Part shown: in pieces, positions 51,250 to 59,966 of the stretch | Position numbering within the stretch: position 1 is the stretch's first letter | Layout of the letters: the number at the start of each line of letters is the position of its first letter | DNA from: CBIFVZ01 sp966185765 | GTDB taxonomy: Bacteria > Pseudomonadota > Gammaproteobacteria > Enterobacterales > Enterobacteriaceae | Reading direction: 5' to 3' | DNA: 64,000 nt | Assembly: GCA_966185765.1 (NCBI GenBank) | Contig: CBIFVZ010000008.1 | Span: 1 to 64,000 of the forward strand | Translations under genes and position numbers: made by a program | Notes under the pieces: model-generated | What the model saw: only the letters and a program-made list of their open reading frames with translations | Told to the model about the DNA's origin: nothing | Databases searched by the model: none

Positions 51250-52475
51250 CAGGCGGTTTCCTTACCCTTGTGGGAAATGGCGTTACAGAAGATATTCCGC
51301 AAACGTGCGGCGTTACGGTCAATATCGAACTCACGCTCAATCAATGCCCTTGCCGTTTGTGAGAGCTGAGAACGCAGTGCGTGGTTAGTGACCAGCCCGG
51401 CAATAGCCTCAGATAATACCTGCGCATTTTGTGGCGCAACGCAACGCCCGGTTTCACCGTCAATAACCAGCTCAGGGATACCGGCGACATCCGTTGAGAT
51501 AACCGGCGTGCCGAGTGCCATCGCCTCAAGTAAGACGGTTGGCAGGCCATCGCGATCCCCTTCTTCGCTAATAATGCAGGGAGCGACAATCAGCGTGGCA
51601 TGACGCATGGCGGCGATGATTTCCCGCTGGGGTAAAAACCCCGTCAGCGTGATGATGTCTTCAAGCTGTGCGGCTTTAATCTGGGCTTCAAGCGCCGCCC
51701 GCAGCGGACCGTCGCCGATAATGCTGCAGCGCAACGGATGTCCCGCATCGCGCAGCAAGCGTATTGCCTCAACCAGGTAGCAGAATCCCTTTTTCTCAAC
51801 CAGCCGCCCTACGGCAAGAATTTTCGTTTCCTGGGCTGTGTCTGGTGCAGTAAAAGTGAATTTCTGCAGATCGATACCGTTGTACAGCCGCGTTGTTGAG
51901 GCTGCACTGTCGCCATATCGCTCACGCAACCAGCGCAGGTTGTAATCTGAAACGGTCACGGTCTGAAAGGCATCACGCAGCTTGCCTTCAAGCTCGGTGC
52001 TTTCTTCGTAGGGGTAATAAATATCTTTCGCGTGGGCGGTAAAGCTGTAACTGATCCCGCTTAGCTGCGCTGCAAGTCGTGCCACAGTGGTTGCACGCGT
52101 GCCGAAATGGGCATGCAGGTGCTCAATACCACGTTCGCGCACGGTGAGCGCCAGCTGTAGCGCCTGGGAAAACTCATGCACATTGCGGTGGCGGCCCTTG
52201 TCCAGACAGTGGGCAAGACCCGGTAGCTCGCGCCATGCCCTGTCAAGTAACGCCCAGAAGGCTTCAGCGCTGCGCTGTTTATCATTCAGTCGGCTTACGG
52301 GGGCTTTCACCAGAGCAATGGTGTCCTGAAAATGGGTTTCTTCCACATTTCCCAGCGCAAAAATATCAATCTTTAACCCTGCGCGTTCATGGGCGAGGAT
52401 TTCATTTACAATGAAGGTTTCTGAAAAACGCGGATAGCGTTTGACAACGTAGCCGATATAACGTTGTGGTGACAT
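51249..52475 (-). CDS. Glycosyltransferase, GT4 type (second of two)
   Basis: A 408-residue GT-B enzyme. Features: YPRFSETFIVNEILAHERAG near the N-terminus, typical of colanic acid WcaL-like GT4 enzymes; LHAHFGTRATTVARLAAQLS; ILAVGRLVEKKGFCYLVEAI; and LIVAPCIISEEGDRDGLPTV, then LLEAMALGTPVISTDVAGIP with the catalytic E-x7-E. It starts one base after the preceding MurG-like gene. It probably adds a sugar to the lipid- or oligosaccharide acceptor. Exact specificity cannot be read. Confidence 0.9.
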   Translation of the reverse strand: MSPQRYIGYVVKRYPRFSETFIVNEILAHERAGLKIDIFALGNVEETHFQDTIALVKAPVSRLNDKQRSAEAFWALLDRAWRELPGLAHCLDKGRHRNVHEFSQALQLALTVRERGIEHLHAHFGTRATTVARLAAQLSGISYSFTAHAKDIYYPYEESTELEGKLRDAFQTVTVSDYNLRWLRERYGDSAASTTRLYNGIDLQKFTFTAPDTAQETKILAVGRLVEKKGFCYLVEAIRLLRDAGHPLRCSIIGDGPLRAALEAQIKAAQLEDIITLTGFLPQREIIAAMRHATLIVAPCIISEEGDRDGLPTVLLEAMALGTPVISTDVAGIPELVIDGETGRCVAPQNAQVLSEAIAGLVTNHALRSQLSQTARALIEREFDIDRNAARLRNIFCNAISHKGKETA

Positions 52476-52476
52476 G

Positions 52477-53679
52477 CTATACCTCGCACTGCACAGATGC
52501 GGTTAACTGACTTTTCTGTGTTAACAGCGCATTCATTTTTTCAGTGAAGGTATACAGACCATTCAGACTCATATGCTGACGGGGATTTTCCGGCTGCCAT
52601 TGTGATGCCATCCAGTTATTCAGTGCCTTAACGGTTAATTCATCAGGATGAATACAGCTCACCAGATTAATTTGCGCCAGATGTGAGGCACGAATCCATT
52701 GTTCCTGCCGGGGTGAAACACGTGGAATAATGAGCGCGCGTTTATTGAGCGATAATATTTCAATGGTTGTGTTATATCCACCCATAGCTACCACGCTGTG
52801 TGCCTGGCGTAATAGCGCGAGTGGGTTGGGTACGAAGCGAATAATGCGCAGGTCAGCGCGTGTGGCCGCTATTTTTTGTAGCGCTTCGAATTCGGCCGTA
52901 GGCATCATCGAGCCGGTAATTAATATGCCGGTAAATCCCTCGGGAAATGAGGACTGCGCAAAACGTGAGGCCAAACGGAAGCCATCCTGACCGCCGCCAA
53001 CCGTACATAATACATAGGGTTCGTTAAGTTCAGCCAACAGGCTGTCGGCAGATTGCGGCTGCTGGGCATGGTGCGTTGCGTCCAGATAACCCATAAATGA
53101 CACCTTGCGCCTGACCTCCTGGTCAAGCCCATAAGCCTGCGTTAAGTCGTAGAAACTGGCATCGCCGTAGACCCAGACATTACTGTAGTAATCGCGAATG
53201 GCACCTGCGTTATCAAGCTTTTGCCACTGGCGCTGCACTGCCTGTGGCTCATCGATGATATCGCGAAGGCCAAGTACCAGATGTGCGTTTTCCTCTCTTA
53301 GCATAGGGAGCACGCTATCAAGCTCTGACATCGCGCCACGCGGGACATTGTCTACCACCACCACGTCAGGGCGGAAGGACTTGAGGGCCGCATGAATAAT
53401 ACTGACTCGCAAAGAGACCAGACGATGGATATCGTTACCCAGTGAATGCGGTAAATATTCACCGGCCGGGGTTTTCAGATACGTGGGAAGCGTGACCGAA
53501 TCCATCCCTTTAGGAAAATGAAATACGCCGGATTCACGTACGCCGTTAATGAGGAGAATTTCTGTATCAGGTCTGGACTTTAAAACGGAGTTCGCCAGCA
53601 GCATGTTACGCCGGACATGACCGAGGCCCATTGTGTCGTGAGAATAAAAAGCAAGTCGTGCGGGACGATAACCACCCAT
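52477..53679 (-). CDS. MurG-like (GT28-type) glycosyltransferase
   Basis: A 400-residue protein starting MGGYRPARLAFYSHDTMGLG; the ATG at 53679 has GGGAG eight bases upstream, while the open frame continues to 53769 without a better site. The GH(V)RR loop near residue 20 resembles the G-loop of MurG-like enzymes. The C-terminal donor domain has YVLCTVGGGQDGFRLASRFA, GILITGSMMP, VVAMGGYNTTIEILSLNKRA and LIIPRVSPRQEQWIRASHLA, the last matching the GT28 C-terminal consensus. First gene of the six-gene operon; it may transfer the first sugar. Confidence 0.82.
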   Translation of the reverse strand: MGGYRPARLAFYSHDTMGLGHVRRNMLLANSVLKSRPDTEILLINGVRESGVFHFPKGMDSVTLPTYLKTPAGEYLPHSLGNDIHRLVSLRVSIIHAALKSFRPDVVVVDNVPRGAMSELDSVLPMLREENAHLVLGLRDIIDEPQAVQRQWQKLDNAGAIRDYYSNVWVYGDASFYDLTQAYGLDQEVRRKVSFMGYLDATHHAQQPQSADSLLAELNEPYVLCTVGGGQDGFRLASRFAQSSFPEGFTGILITGSMMPTAEFEALQKIAATRADLRIIRFVPNPLALLRQAHSVVAMGGYNTTIEILSLNKRALIIPRVSPRQEQWIRASHLAQINLVSCIHPDELTVKALNNWMASQWQPENPRQHMSLNGLYTFTEKMNALLTQKSQLTASVQCEV

Positions 53680-54242
53680 ATTGAAAACTCCCATTCCATG
53701 GAAAATAAATAATTTCTGGTGATGTATGTAACATGGCGGAAATAAAATATCACCAGGATAAATGGACAATCTTTGTTATTTTTTTATTTGTAGCTGCTTC
53801 TTTATCACGCCTTTCTTAACTGATTATTAAGAGGTGAAAAAATAAGTTTCAGATATGGGTGGAATAAAAATAGCGTGATATTTCTTATTTTTCGTTGCCG
53901 AATGTGCGCAGATTAAACTCAGGTGCAAGCGGGTGGAAGGCTCAGCTTATTAAGCGCAGGCAATGGCATCATTTATGGGATGAAAGTGATAATGCCAGTG
54001 TAACCCGGCACGTTTATCATGATTTATTGTTTTTTTAACCTGAAGTAGGTCGCATTTTTTGGAGAAAATTTCCCTGGTGTTACATTACTGCGCTATGTGC
54101 GGATCGCACGACTAACTTTTTAAACAGTTGCCATTATATTCCTCTCTGACAGATATGTAAGATGTACTAATATACTGCCGTATCCTGTTCTTAAGTACAG
54201 GTGATATGACATGATTTCAGGCACACGCGGAGGGAGCAGCGT
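53680..54242. other. Divergent promoter region between glycan operon and luxR
   Basis: About 560 AT-rich bases without a coding frame. It holds the promoter of the glycan operon (left) and of the luxR gene (right). The only clear element is the lux-box-like palindrome at 54183-54202. The interval 53770-54180 shows no convincing operator or small RNA. Confidence 0.5.
54183..54202. promoter_or_regulatory. lux-box-like palindrome before luxR
   Basis: TCCTGTTCTTAAGTACAGGT; its inner 18 bases are palindromic at 16 positions, with the CCTGT...ACAGG arms of lux/las boxes (consensus ACCTGT-N8-ACAGGT). It ends 40 bases before the luxR start, a position suited to autoregulation; the glycan operon start is about 500 bases away. 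Confidence 0.65.
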
Positions 54243-54974
54243 ATGTTATCTGTCTTTAGAGAAAATACAGTAATGAGTGGCGCTCTCAGAGAATATATTG
54301 AGCGGCGGTTACAGCCCTGTGGGCTGACGACCTATGCCTACATTGTGTTGAGCAAGCATAACCTTGCCGATGTGTTAATGATCTCTAACTACCCAAAAGC
54401 CTGGCAGGAGCAGTACCTGTCTAACAATTATTACCAGCGCGATCCGGTTGTGTTAAGTGGGCTTAAGCGAAGCTCACCCTTCTGTTGGGATGAGAACATC
54501 ACCTTCCGGCTATCCGAAATCTTCAGGTTGTCAAAACCTTACAATATTGTGAACGGTGTGACATTCGTCCTGCATGACCACCTTAACCACGTGGCCATGC
54601 TGTCGCTGGTGACTGACTGTTTCGTCTCACAATATGAGCAACTCAAAACGCACAGTGCTAATCTGCAAATGCTGTTGATAGATATCAATGAGCAAACCCA
54701 CCGTTTGCTGGATACGCCGCCGTCACTCACCTCCACAGGGCCGTCCTCAGAGCGTGACAGGTCGATGTTCACCCCGCGCGAGCATGAGGTACTGTACTGG
54801 GCAAGCATGGGAAAAACCTATGACGATATTGCCATTATTCTCGGTATCACCGAGCGCACGGTAAAGTTTCATATGGCGAATCTGGTTCGCAAGATGGGGG
54901 TCAGCAATGCGCGTCAGGCTATTCGCCTGGGTGTTGAACTGAACATGATAACACCCACCACTCTACTGCAATGA
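54243..54974 (+). CDS. LuxR-type quorum-sensing regulator (no luxI nearby)
   Basis: A 243-residue regulator. The N-terminal autoinducer-binding domain keeps the key residues of acyl-homoserine-lactone sensors: Trp and Tyr in YPKAWQEQYLSNNYY, Asp-Pro in QRDPVVLSG and Trp in SPFCWDENI. The C-terminal GerE-type HTH is FTPREHEVLYWASMGKTYDD, then IAIILGITERTVKFHMANLV. AGGGAG lies six bases before the ATG. It is not SdiA by sequence and resembles YenR/EsaR-type proteins. No luxI lies in the window, so it acts as a solo or with a distant synthase. It is divergent from the glycan operon. Confidence 0.88.
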   Translation: MLSVFRENTVMSGALREYIERRLQPCGLTTYAYIVLSKHNLADVLMISNYPKAWQEQYLSNNYYQRDPVVLSGLKRSSPFCWDENITFRLSEIFRLSKPYNIVNGVTFVLHDHLNHVAMLSLVTDCFVSQYEQLKTHSANLQMLLIDINEQTHRLLDTPPSLTSTGPSSERDRSMFTPREHEVLYWASMGKTYDDIAIILGITERTVKFHMANLVRKMGVSNARQAIRLGVELNMITPTTLLQ

Positions 54975-55204
54975 TGAAGTGCTTCCTCCCAACCCAATGG
55001 GTCAGGAGCGAAACAGATGGGGGTATATTTGTCCCCGCTCTGCGCGGTATTGCATGTGCCGGGGCATCAGGAAAACGTTCTGCTCGTCCACCTGCTCTGG
55101 CTAGAGTTACAAGAGCTGTGATAGAAAGTTTCACTGCGCGAAACAGTGTCATTGTTGTTGCCCGTGAATGCACACCACTCGGTAAAACCATTCTCAGGGC
55201 GAAA

Positions 55205-55255
55205 GTTGCATGCAGTGCCGCAGGGCGGGCTGTGGTAGATGGTTATGTTGCTCAT
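55205..55255 (-). pseudogene. arsC: arsC remnant (first 17 codons)
   Basis: MSNITIYHSPPCGTACN matches the ArsC arsenate reductase N-terminus (MSNITIYHNPACGTSRN), including the catalytic Cys. Similarity then stops and no other part of arsC is found downstream; about 230 bases of unrelated sequence run to the luxR gene. It starts 12 bases after the arsB stop, the expected operon position. Confidence 0.75.
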
Positions 55256-55267
55256 ATCAGCATCTGA

Positions 55268-56557
55268 TTACAAAGTGGCAGAAAGCCGCAGCGCCAGCGC
55301 GGCCAGCGTGACAAACAGCACTGGCAGGGTCATGATGATGCCCGTGCGAAAGTAATATCCCCAGCTGATGGTCATGTTTTTCTGCGACAGGACGTGCAGC
55401 CACAACAGGGTCGCCAGACTGCCTATTGGTGTGATTTTGGGACCTAAATCGCAGCCAATAACGTTGGCATAGATCATCGCTTCCTTAATGACGCCAGACG
55501 CTGTGCTGGCGTCAATCGACAGTGCTCCAACAAGAACGGTTGGCATATTGTTCATGACCGATGACAGGAATGCTGTCAGGAAGCCCGTACCAAACGTTGC
55601 CGCCAGCAGTCCCGTATTTGCCAGCATATTCAAAACCCCGGAAAGATATTCCGTTAAGCCTGCATTGCGCAGACCATAGACCACCAGATACATACCCAAT
55701 GAGAAAATAACAATCTGCCACGGCGCACCGCGCAGTACTTTTCCGGTATTGATGGCATGGCCGCTTTTCGCGACGATGAATAGCACCGCAGCGCCGACGG
55801 CCGCAATAGCGCTAACAGGAATCCCCAATGGCTCAAGGACGAAGAATCCGGTAAGCAACAGAAACAGAACAACCCAACCTGCTTTGAAGGTTGCGGGATC
55901 TTTAATTGCGCTTGCAGGTACTTTGAGCAAAGTGACGTTGTAGGTTGCAGGAATGTCCCGGCGGAAAAACAGATGTAGCATGCCCAATGTGGCCGCGATA
56001 GCAGCAATATCAACGGGGAGCATGACGGATGCGTATTCCGTAAAGCCAAGCTCGAAAAAGTCAGCGGAGACAATGTTGACAAGATTCGACACGATAAGCG
56101 GTAGGCTGGCGGTATCGGCAATAAACCCGGCGGCCATAACAAAGGCCAGCGTTGTCTGTTGGCTGAACCCGAGTGCAAGCAGCATAGCGATGACAATGGG
56201 GGTCAGGATAAGCGCTGCACCATCGTTAGCAAACAAGGCCGAAACAGCTGCGCCCAACAGGACAATCCAGGTAAACAGCAGACGACCACGCCCGTTACCC
56301 CAACGTGATACATGCAGTGCAGCCCATTCAAAAAAGCCCGACTCATCGAGCAACAGGCTGATGATAATCACCGCAATAAAGGTCGCCGTTGCGTTTCAGA
56401 CGATGTTCCAGACTACCGGAATATCCCCCACATGAATAACACCGGCTACCAGGGCTAGTGCAGCACCAATGCTGGCGCCCCAGCCAATACTGAGTCCTCG
56501 GGGTTGCCAGATAACCAGGATCAGCGTCAGTAAAAATATACTCCCTGCCAGTAACAT
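55268..56557 (-). pseudogene. arsB: arsB arsenite pump gene with internal stop
   Basis: The reading frame spans 429 codons, exactly the length of E. coli ArsB, and follows it closely, starting MLLAGSIFLLTLILVIWQPR and ending LVTLAALALRLSATL. One TGA at 56396-56398 replaces the Trp codon at position 54 (IV-stop-NATATFIAVIII). Reinitiation at 56371 would give a protein lacking the first two membrane segments, probably inactive. ArsB exports arsenite and antimonite across the inner membrane. All other parts look normal, so the mutation is recent or a sequencing error. Confidence 0.85.
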
Positions 56558-56601
56558 CTCCGACTCCATTATATATGATTACAAGAATGTGTTGATTCAG
56601 G

Positions 56602-56922
56602 TCAGCAGGATGATGCTGCTGATTTATCCAGCCACTGACCAATTTCCTCCCGCAGGCAGTGCCAGGATGTCGTGATGGTATCTGCCGCCCATGCGGGCAT
56701 ATATGGAGAAAGCCGGTAGTGGATCCATTTCCCTTCTCTGCGATCAAGCACCAGTTTAGCCTCTCGCAGGATTGCCATATGTCGGGAAATTTTGGGCTGA
56801 GACTCGGAAGTGGCCCCACAAATATCACACACGCACATCTCGCCCGATTCCCTGAGAAGCATCACGATAGCCAGACGGGTTTCGTCTGACAGAATTTTGA
56901 AAAGCTGAACAGGCTGTAGCAT
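56602..56922 (-). CDS. arsR: Arsenic-responsive repressor ArsR
   Basis: A 106-residue winged-helix repressor starting MLQPVQLFKILSDETRLAIV. The metalloid-binding C-V-C-D-I-C is in EMCVCDICGA, and the HTH is SQPKISRHMAILREAKLVLD, followed by the wing GKWIHYRLSP. It should release DNA on binding As(III) or Sb(III). The longer frame from 56949 adds nine residues without similarity. It precedes arsB in the normal arsRBC order. It is the only intact ars gene in the window. Confidence 0.9.
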   Translation of the reverse strand: MLQPVQLFKILSDETRLAIVMLLRESGEMCVCDICGATSESQPKISRHMAILREAKLVLDRREGKWIHYRLSPYMPAWAADTITTSWHCLREEIGQWLDKSAASSC

Positions 56923-57041
56923 TTTTCTTCCGGTAAACGTAGACAACACATATGATAAATCATATGTGTTATTTTTAACATTGTCGATTTCAGCGAAGAA
57001 GGAAATGGATCAATTTCCGCTCCTCAATACTGACTGTGCCG

Positions 57042-57340
57042 ACAACGCATCCTGAAGTGACTGAGCTGCATGAACTGGTGCAATGGTCTGGCTACGGGGC
57101 GACGTGCGCGATAATGAACAGACTGATTGGCCGGATCCCTTTGTCAAAAGGAACGGTTCGTCCTTGCCGGGGAAAACGCTGGCGGTCATGCAGGTCTGCG
57201 GCGGTTTTCAGTCATTCAATGACGTTAATCAGAGGCATATCATGGGACGCTGAATGCGCATGTTCACTATCCCGAATGAGTCCTCCATGACAAAAGCCAG
57301 GCCAGGATTTGATAACAACGGCGCACGAAACGATGGATAG
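57042..57340 (+). pseudogene. arsH: arsH remnant
   Basis: Divergent from arsR, as arsH is in other enterobacterial ars loci. One frame gives HPEVTELHELVQWSG and IPLSKGTVRP; a shift leads to GKTLAVMQVCGGFQSFNDVN and, after a TGA at 57251-57253 in place of Trp, MRMFTIPNESSMTKA. These match ArsH (WIPLS.G..RP.QGKTLAVMQVSGGSQSFN..NQ..LGRWMRM). Internal deletions, a frameshift and the stop show decay. ArsH is an NADPH:FMN oxidoreductase linked to organoarsenical resistance. Confidence 0.75.
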
Positions 57341-57422
57341 ATCAGACGTTCAGGGACAGGCTGCACAACCGTTACGAGAAAATCGCGACATGCTGGGTGC
57401 CACCGCTCATGGCAAATATACC

Positions 57423-57629
57423 TTAACGCCCTGCTCCCAACCGCTGCAGGCACGTTATCAATTCGCTTTCACTGATATTGATATATTCCAGTACCCGACC
57501 GTAAAGCATTGCGGTCGGCACTGGTCTTCCTGCCATTTCCTGCTGCGTGTGGTGTAACACATAAAGCACGGTGCGCTCTATGTCATTTAGGCCGTCGCGC
57601 ACGTTGGGAATTGAATCCTGCAATTTCAT
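57423..57629 (-). CDS. Small protein downstream of ramA, unknown
   Basis: A 68-residue protein: MKLQDSIPNVRDGLNDIERT then VLYVLHHTQQEMAGRPVPTA, ending LITCLQRLGAGR. It looks like a small winged-helix or helical protein (an ERTVLYVL helix, then a TAMLYGRVLEYINISESELI helix pair), without signal or membrane segment. I do not recognise it. It lies 61 bases after ramA on the same strand, so it may be co-transcribed and under RamR/RamA control. The ATG lacks a strong ribosome binding site. Confidence 0.55.
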   Translation of the reverse strand: MKLQDSIPNVRDGLNDIERTVLYVLHHTQQEMAGRPVPTAMLYGRVLEYINISESELITCLQRLGAGR

Positions 57630-57690
57630 GACAGACTGCCTGCCTGTATACGTATCTGTAGTGTGAGTCTATGCATTCACATACAGACGG

Positions 57691-58032
57691 TCAAAATGGT
57701 TGCACAGACGCGTTTTTACGCCATGCGCCAGGCGGTTGGTGGAATGTTTTAGTGAAGATGCGGGTGAACGTTTGTTGTGAGTCAAATCCGTAACGCAGGC
57801 AAATTTCGAACACTTTTTCGTTGGTATTACGCAGATCGCGCGCTGCCATGTATAGCTTACGTGTGCGGATGTAGCGCCCGAGGCTTTCGCCTTTGTGCTG
57901 CATAAATAGCCGCTGTAGATGCCATTTTGAATACCCGGCGTGACGGGCAATGTCGTCGATGCGCAAAGGCTGGTCCAGGTTGTGCTCTATCCAGTCAATC
58001 AGGGTTTCAATGACCTGCTCAGGTATGGACAT
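57691..58032 (-). CDS. ramA: RamA, AraC-type activator of multidrug efflux
   Basis: A 113-residue MarA/SoxS-type activator, the exact length of RamA in Klebsiella, Enterobacter and Salmonella. Two HTH motifs: LRIDDIARHAGYSKWHLQRL and FEICLRYGFDSQQTFTRIFT. Start MSIPEQVIETLIDWIEHN at 58032; upstream codons of the same frame have no similarity. RamA raises expression of acrAB-tolC and lowers porins. It lies 20 bases after romA, and ramR is divergent beyond romA, the standard arrangement. Excess RamA is known to give multidrug tolerance; nothing here suggests its control is broken. Confidence 0.95.
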   Translation of the reverse strand: MSIPEQVIETLIDWIEHNLDQPLRIDDIARHAGYSKWHLQRLFMQHKGESLGRYIRTRKLYMAARDLRNTNEKVFEICLRYGFDSQQTFTRIFTKTFHQPPGAWRKNASVQPF

Positions 58033-58052
58033 ACGATTTCCCTTCTTACGGT

Positions 58053-59165
58053 TTATTGAACGCGCGTTTCCCACCAGGCGCTCATGTGTGGCTCTGTGTG
58101 AGCCGGATACACCACTTCACCCATCACAGGTGTCAGCAGTGTGTAAGGTTTGCCCTGGCTTGCTGTTGTCAGCCGCTGCCAGGGATCGTTCCAGGTATGT
58201 TTTGCCAGTACAAAACGTCCTGCATGACCGGGCATCACCGTACGGGCATTAAGGTCAACTGCACCCTGCGCCGCTTCTTGCGGATGCATGTGAATGTTTT
58301 TCCAGTCCGGGTCGTACTGACCGTTTTCCATGAGAGCGATATCAATAGGGCCAAACCGCTCACCGATGTCTTTGAAGTGCGGACCATAACCGCTGTCCCC
58401 ACTGTAATAAATTTTGCGCTCAGGAGTGACGAACAGAAAGCTCGCCCACCGTGTGGGATTGGTTTTCAACCCACGACCGGAAAAATGACGGGCAGGCAGC
58501 ACATGCACGGTTAGCGAGTCAGAAAACGACCACGCCTGCTGCCAGTCGGACTCCTGAATCCGTGCTGCGTCCATTCCCCAGTGCTCCAGATGTGCGCCAA
58601 CGCCGAGCGGCACCAGCGCCAGACCGACTTTCGGCAGCAGTGCTCGCACCGTCGCGTAGTCCAGGTGATCGTAATGATCGTGGGAGATAATCAGATAATC
58701 AATGAATGGCATGTTCTGCGCGCGCCAGGGGTAAGGACCGGTGAAGGCTTTATTGATAAACGAAAACGGTGACGCATAACTGCTGAATACCGGGTCAACC
58801 AAAATACGCTTGCCCGCCAGCTGGAGATACCAGGATGAGTGGCCGAGCCACACCACTACGTCTTCTTCCGGGGCCAACGCGCTAAGGTCAGTGGGCTGTA
58901 GCGGCAACGCCGCGCCCGGGCGCAGGTTTTCGCGCTTTTGCGTCACAAACTCCCACAAGAGTTGGATGCGCCCTTTCTCGCCTGTCAGCATGGGTGTGGG
59001 CTGGGCGTTGTGAAATTGTCCGTCACGGTATTGCGGCGATTGCGTGAGCGCCGCAAGCCGCTCTCCCTCAGGCGCACGGCCAAACACAGGATGCATTAAG
59101 TAAGACAGACTTCCCATTGCGGCTATCAGCATTACGATTACCACACTTATTTTCAGGTTCTTCAT
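58053..59165 (-). CDS. romA: RomA, MBL-fold hydrolase-like protein
   Basis: A 370-residue protein with an N-terminal signal anchor (ISVVIVMLIAAMGSLSYLM) and a metallo-beta-lactamase fold: WLGHSSWYLQLAGKRILVDP, metal site ISHDHYDHLDY, YYSGDSGYGPHF and MPGHAGRF. RomA lies directly upstream of ramA in Enterobacter and Klebsiella and is transcribed with it under RamR control. Its reaction is not established. The RamR operator lies about 50 bases before its start, confirming that romA-ramA is one unit. Confidence 0.92.
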   Translation of the reverse strand: MKNLKISVVIVMLIAAMGSLSYLMHPVFGRAPEGERLAALTQSPQYRDGQFHNAQPTPMLTGEKGRIQLLWEFVTQKRENLRPGAALPLQPTDLSALAPEEDVVVWLGHSSWYLQLAGKRILVDPVFSSYASPFSFINKAFTGPYPWRAQNMPFIDYLIISHDHYDHLDYATVRALLPKVGLALVPLGVGAHLEHWGMDAARIQESDWQQAWSFSDSLTVHVLPARHFSGRGLKTNPTRWASFLFVTPERKIYYSGDSGYGPHFKDIGERFGPIDIALMENGQYDPDWKNIHMHPQEAAQGAVDLNARTVMPGHAGRFVLAKHTWNDPWQRLTTASQGKPYTLLTPVMGEVVYPAHTEPHMSAWWETRVQ

Positions 59166-59214
59166 CAGACGTTAGCGGGACCACATTTAGCAGTGACGGG
59201 ATGCGCTATATTTT

Positions 59215-59232
59215 TGAGTGAGTAAACACTCA
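59215..59232. promoter_or_regulatory. RamR operator
   Basis: TGAGTG-AGTAAA-CACTCA, a perfect 6-6-6 palindrome in the divergent ramR-romA region. It matches the known RamR site of Salmonella (ATGAGTG-N6-CACTCAT) in half-site sequence and spacing. Confidence 0.9.
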
Positions 59233-59355
59233 TTTATTGGGTTATTATAGAAAGGCGCGTTATTTCGTCAAGTGGATTCCTGGTTGCCCACCGGGCGTTG
59301 CGGCCTGCGACGCGACGTGCTTCAATCTGCACCTTAACGTAACCGGAGGTTAAAA

Positions 59356-59931
59356 GTGGCTCGTCCCAGAAGTGAAGATAAAAAACTGGCGTTGCTGGAG
59401 GCCGCCACCGTCGCGATTGCCCGTGCGGGTATTGGTGCCTCCACGGCACAAATTGCTCGTGGTGCTGGCGTGGCTGAAGGCACTCTGTTTCGCTACTTCG
59501 CCACCAAAGACGATCTGCTTAATGCGTTATATCTTCACCTGAAGCGAGGTTTGCTGGAAAATATGCTGGCAGGCCTGGACAGTAGTGCTGCACCTGAAGA
59601 GCAGTTGCGCTACACATGGAACAGCTATATTGACTGGGGAATCACCCACTCGCAGGCCAACAGTGCCATTCGCCAGCTGGCAGTGAGTGAAAAAATTACT
59701 GAAGAGACCCAGCGGCAGGTGACAGCGCTGTTCCCTGAACTGGATAAACTGTGCGATCTACGCGTGCGCCCTGGTTTTCGCAACGGCCCCTACCGCACTT
59801 TTGGTGACAGCCTGTTTCTGGCACTGGCTGAAACCACAATGACTTTTGCGGCCCGTGAACCTGAACGTGCAGCAGAGTATAAAGAGACAGGATTTGAAAC
59901 GATGTGGCGGGCGCTCGCCAGCGCGGACTAG
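59356..59931 (+). CDS. ramR: RamR, TetR-type repressor of romA-ramA
   Basis: A 191-residue TetR-family repressor. It begins at GTG 59356 with GGAGG six bases upstream: MARPRSEDKKLALLEAATVA. The HTH is ASTAQIARGAGVAEGTLFRY. The rest is the all-helical ligand domain, with ETTMTFAAREPERAAEY near the C-terminus. RamR binds bile acids, dyes and drugs and then leaves its operator, so ramA rises. The full length and intact HTH suggest it works; loss-of-function mutations in ramR are a common cause of RamA overproduction in clinical isolates. Confidence 0.95.
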   Translation: MARPRSEDKKLALLEAATVAIARAGIGASTAQIARGAGVAEGTLFRYFATKDDLLNALYLHLKRGLLENMLAGLDSSAAPEEQLRYTWNSYIDWGITHSQANSAIRQLAVSEKITEETQRQVTALFPELDKLCDLRVRPGFRNGPYRTFGDSLFLALAETTMTFAAREPERAAEYKETGFETMWRALASAD

Positions 59932-59940
59932 CGCCCAACT

Positions 59941-59960
59941 GCGCCGCCCGAAGGCGGCGC
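59941..59960. terminator. Hairpin between ramR and maeA
   Basis: GCGCCGCC-CGAA-GGCGGCGC, a perfect 8-bp GC stem in the 35 bases between the convergent genes. It has no T-run on either side, so termination may be partly Rho-dependent. Confidence 0.55.
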
Positions 59961-59966
59961 TGGATA

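Noticed and set aside
54243..54974. SdiA orthologue
   Set aside because: Sequence differs throughout from SdiA as I know it; only the LuxR-family residues are shared.
54971..55267. 98-codon plus-strand frame between luxR and arsB
   Set aside because: It overlaps the arsC remnant on the other strand and has no recognised feature; the region is residue of the decayed ars operon.
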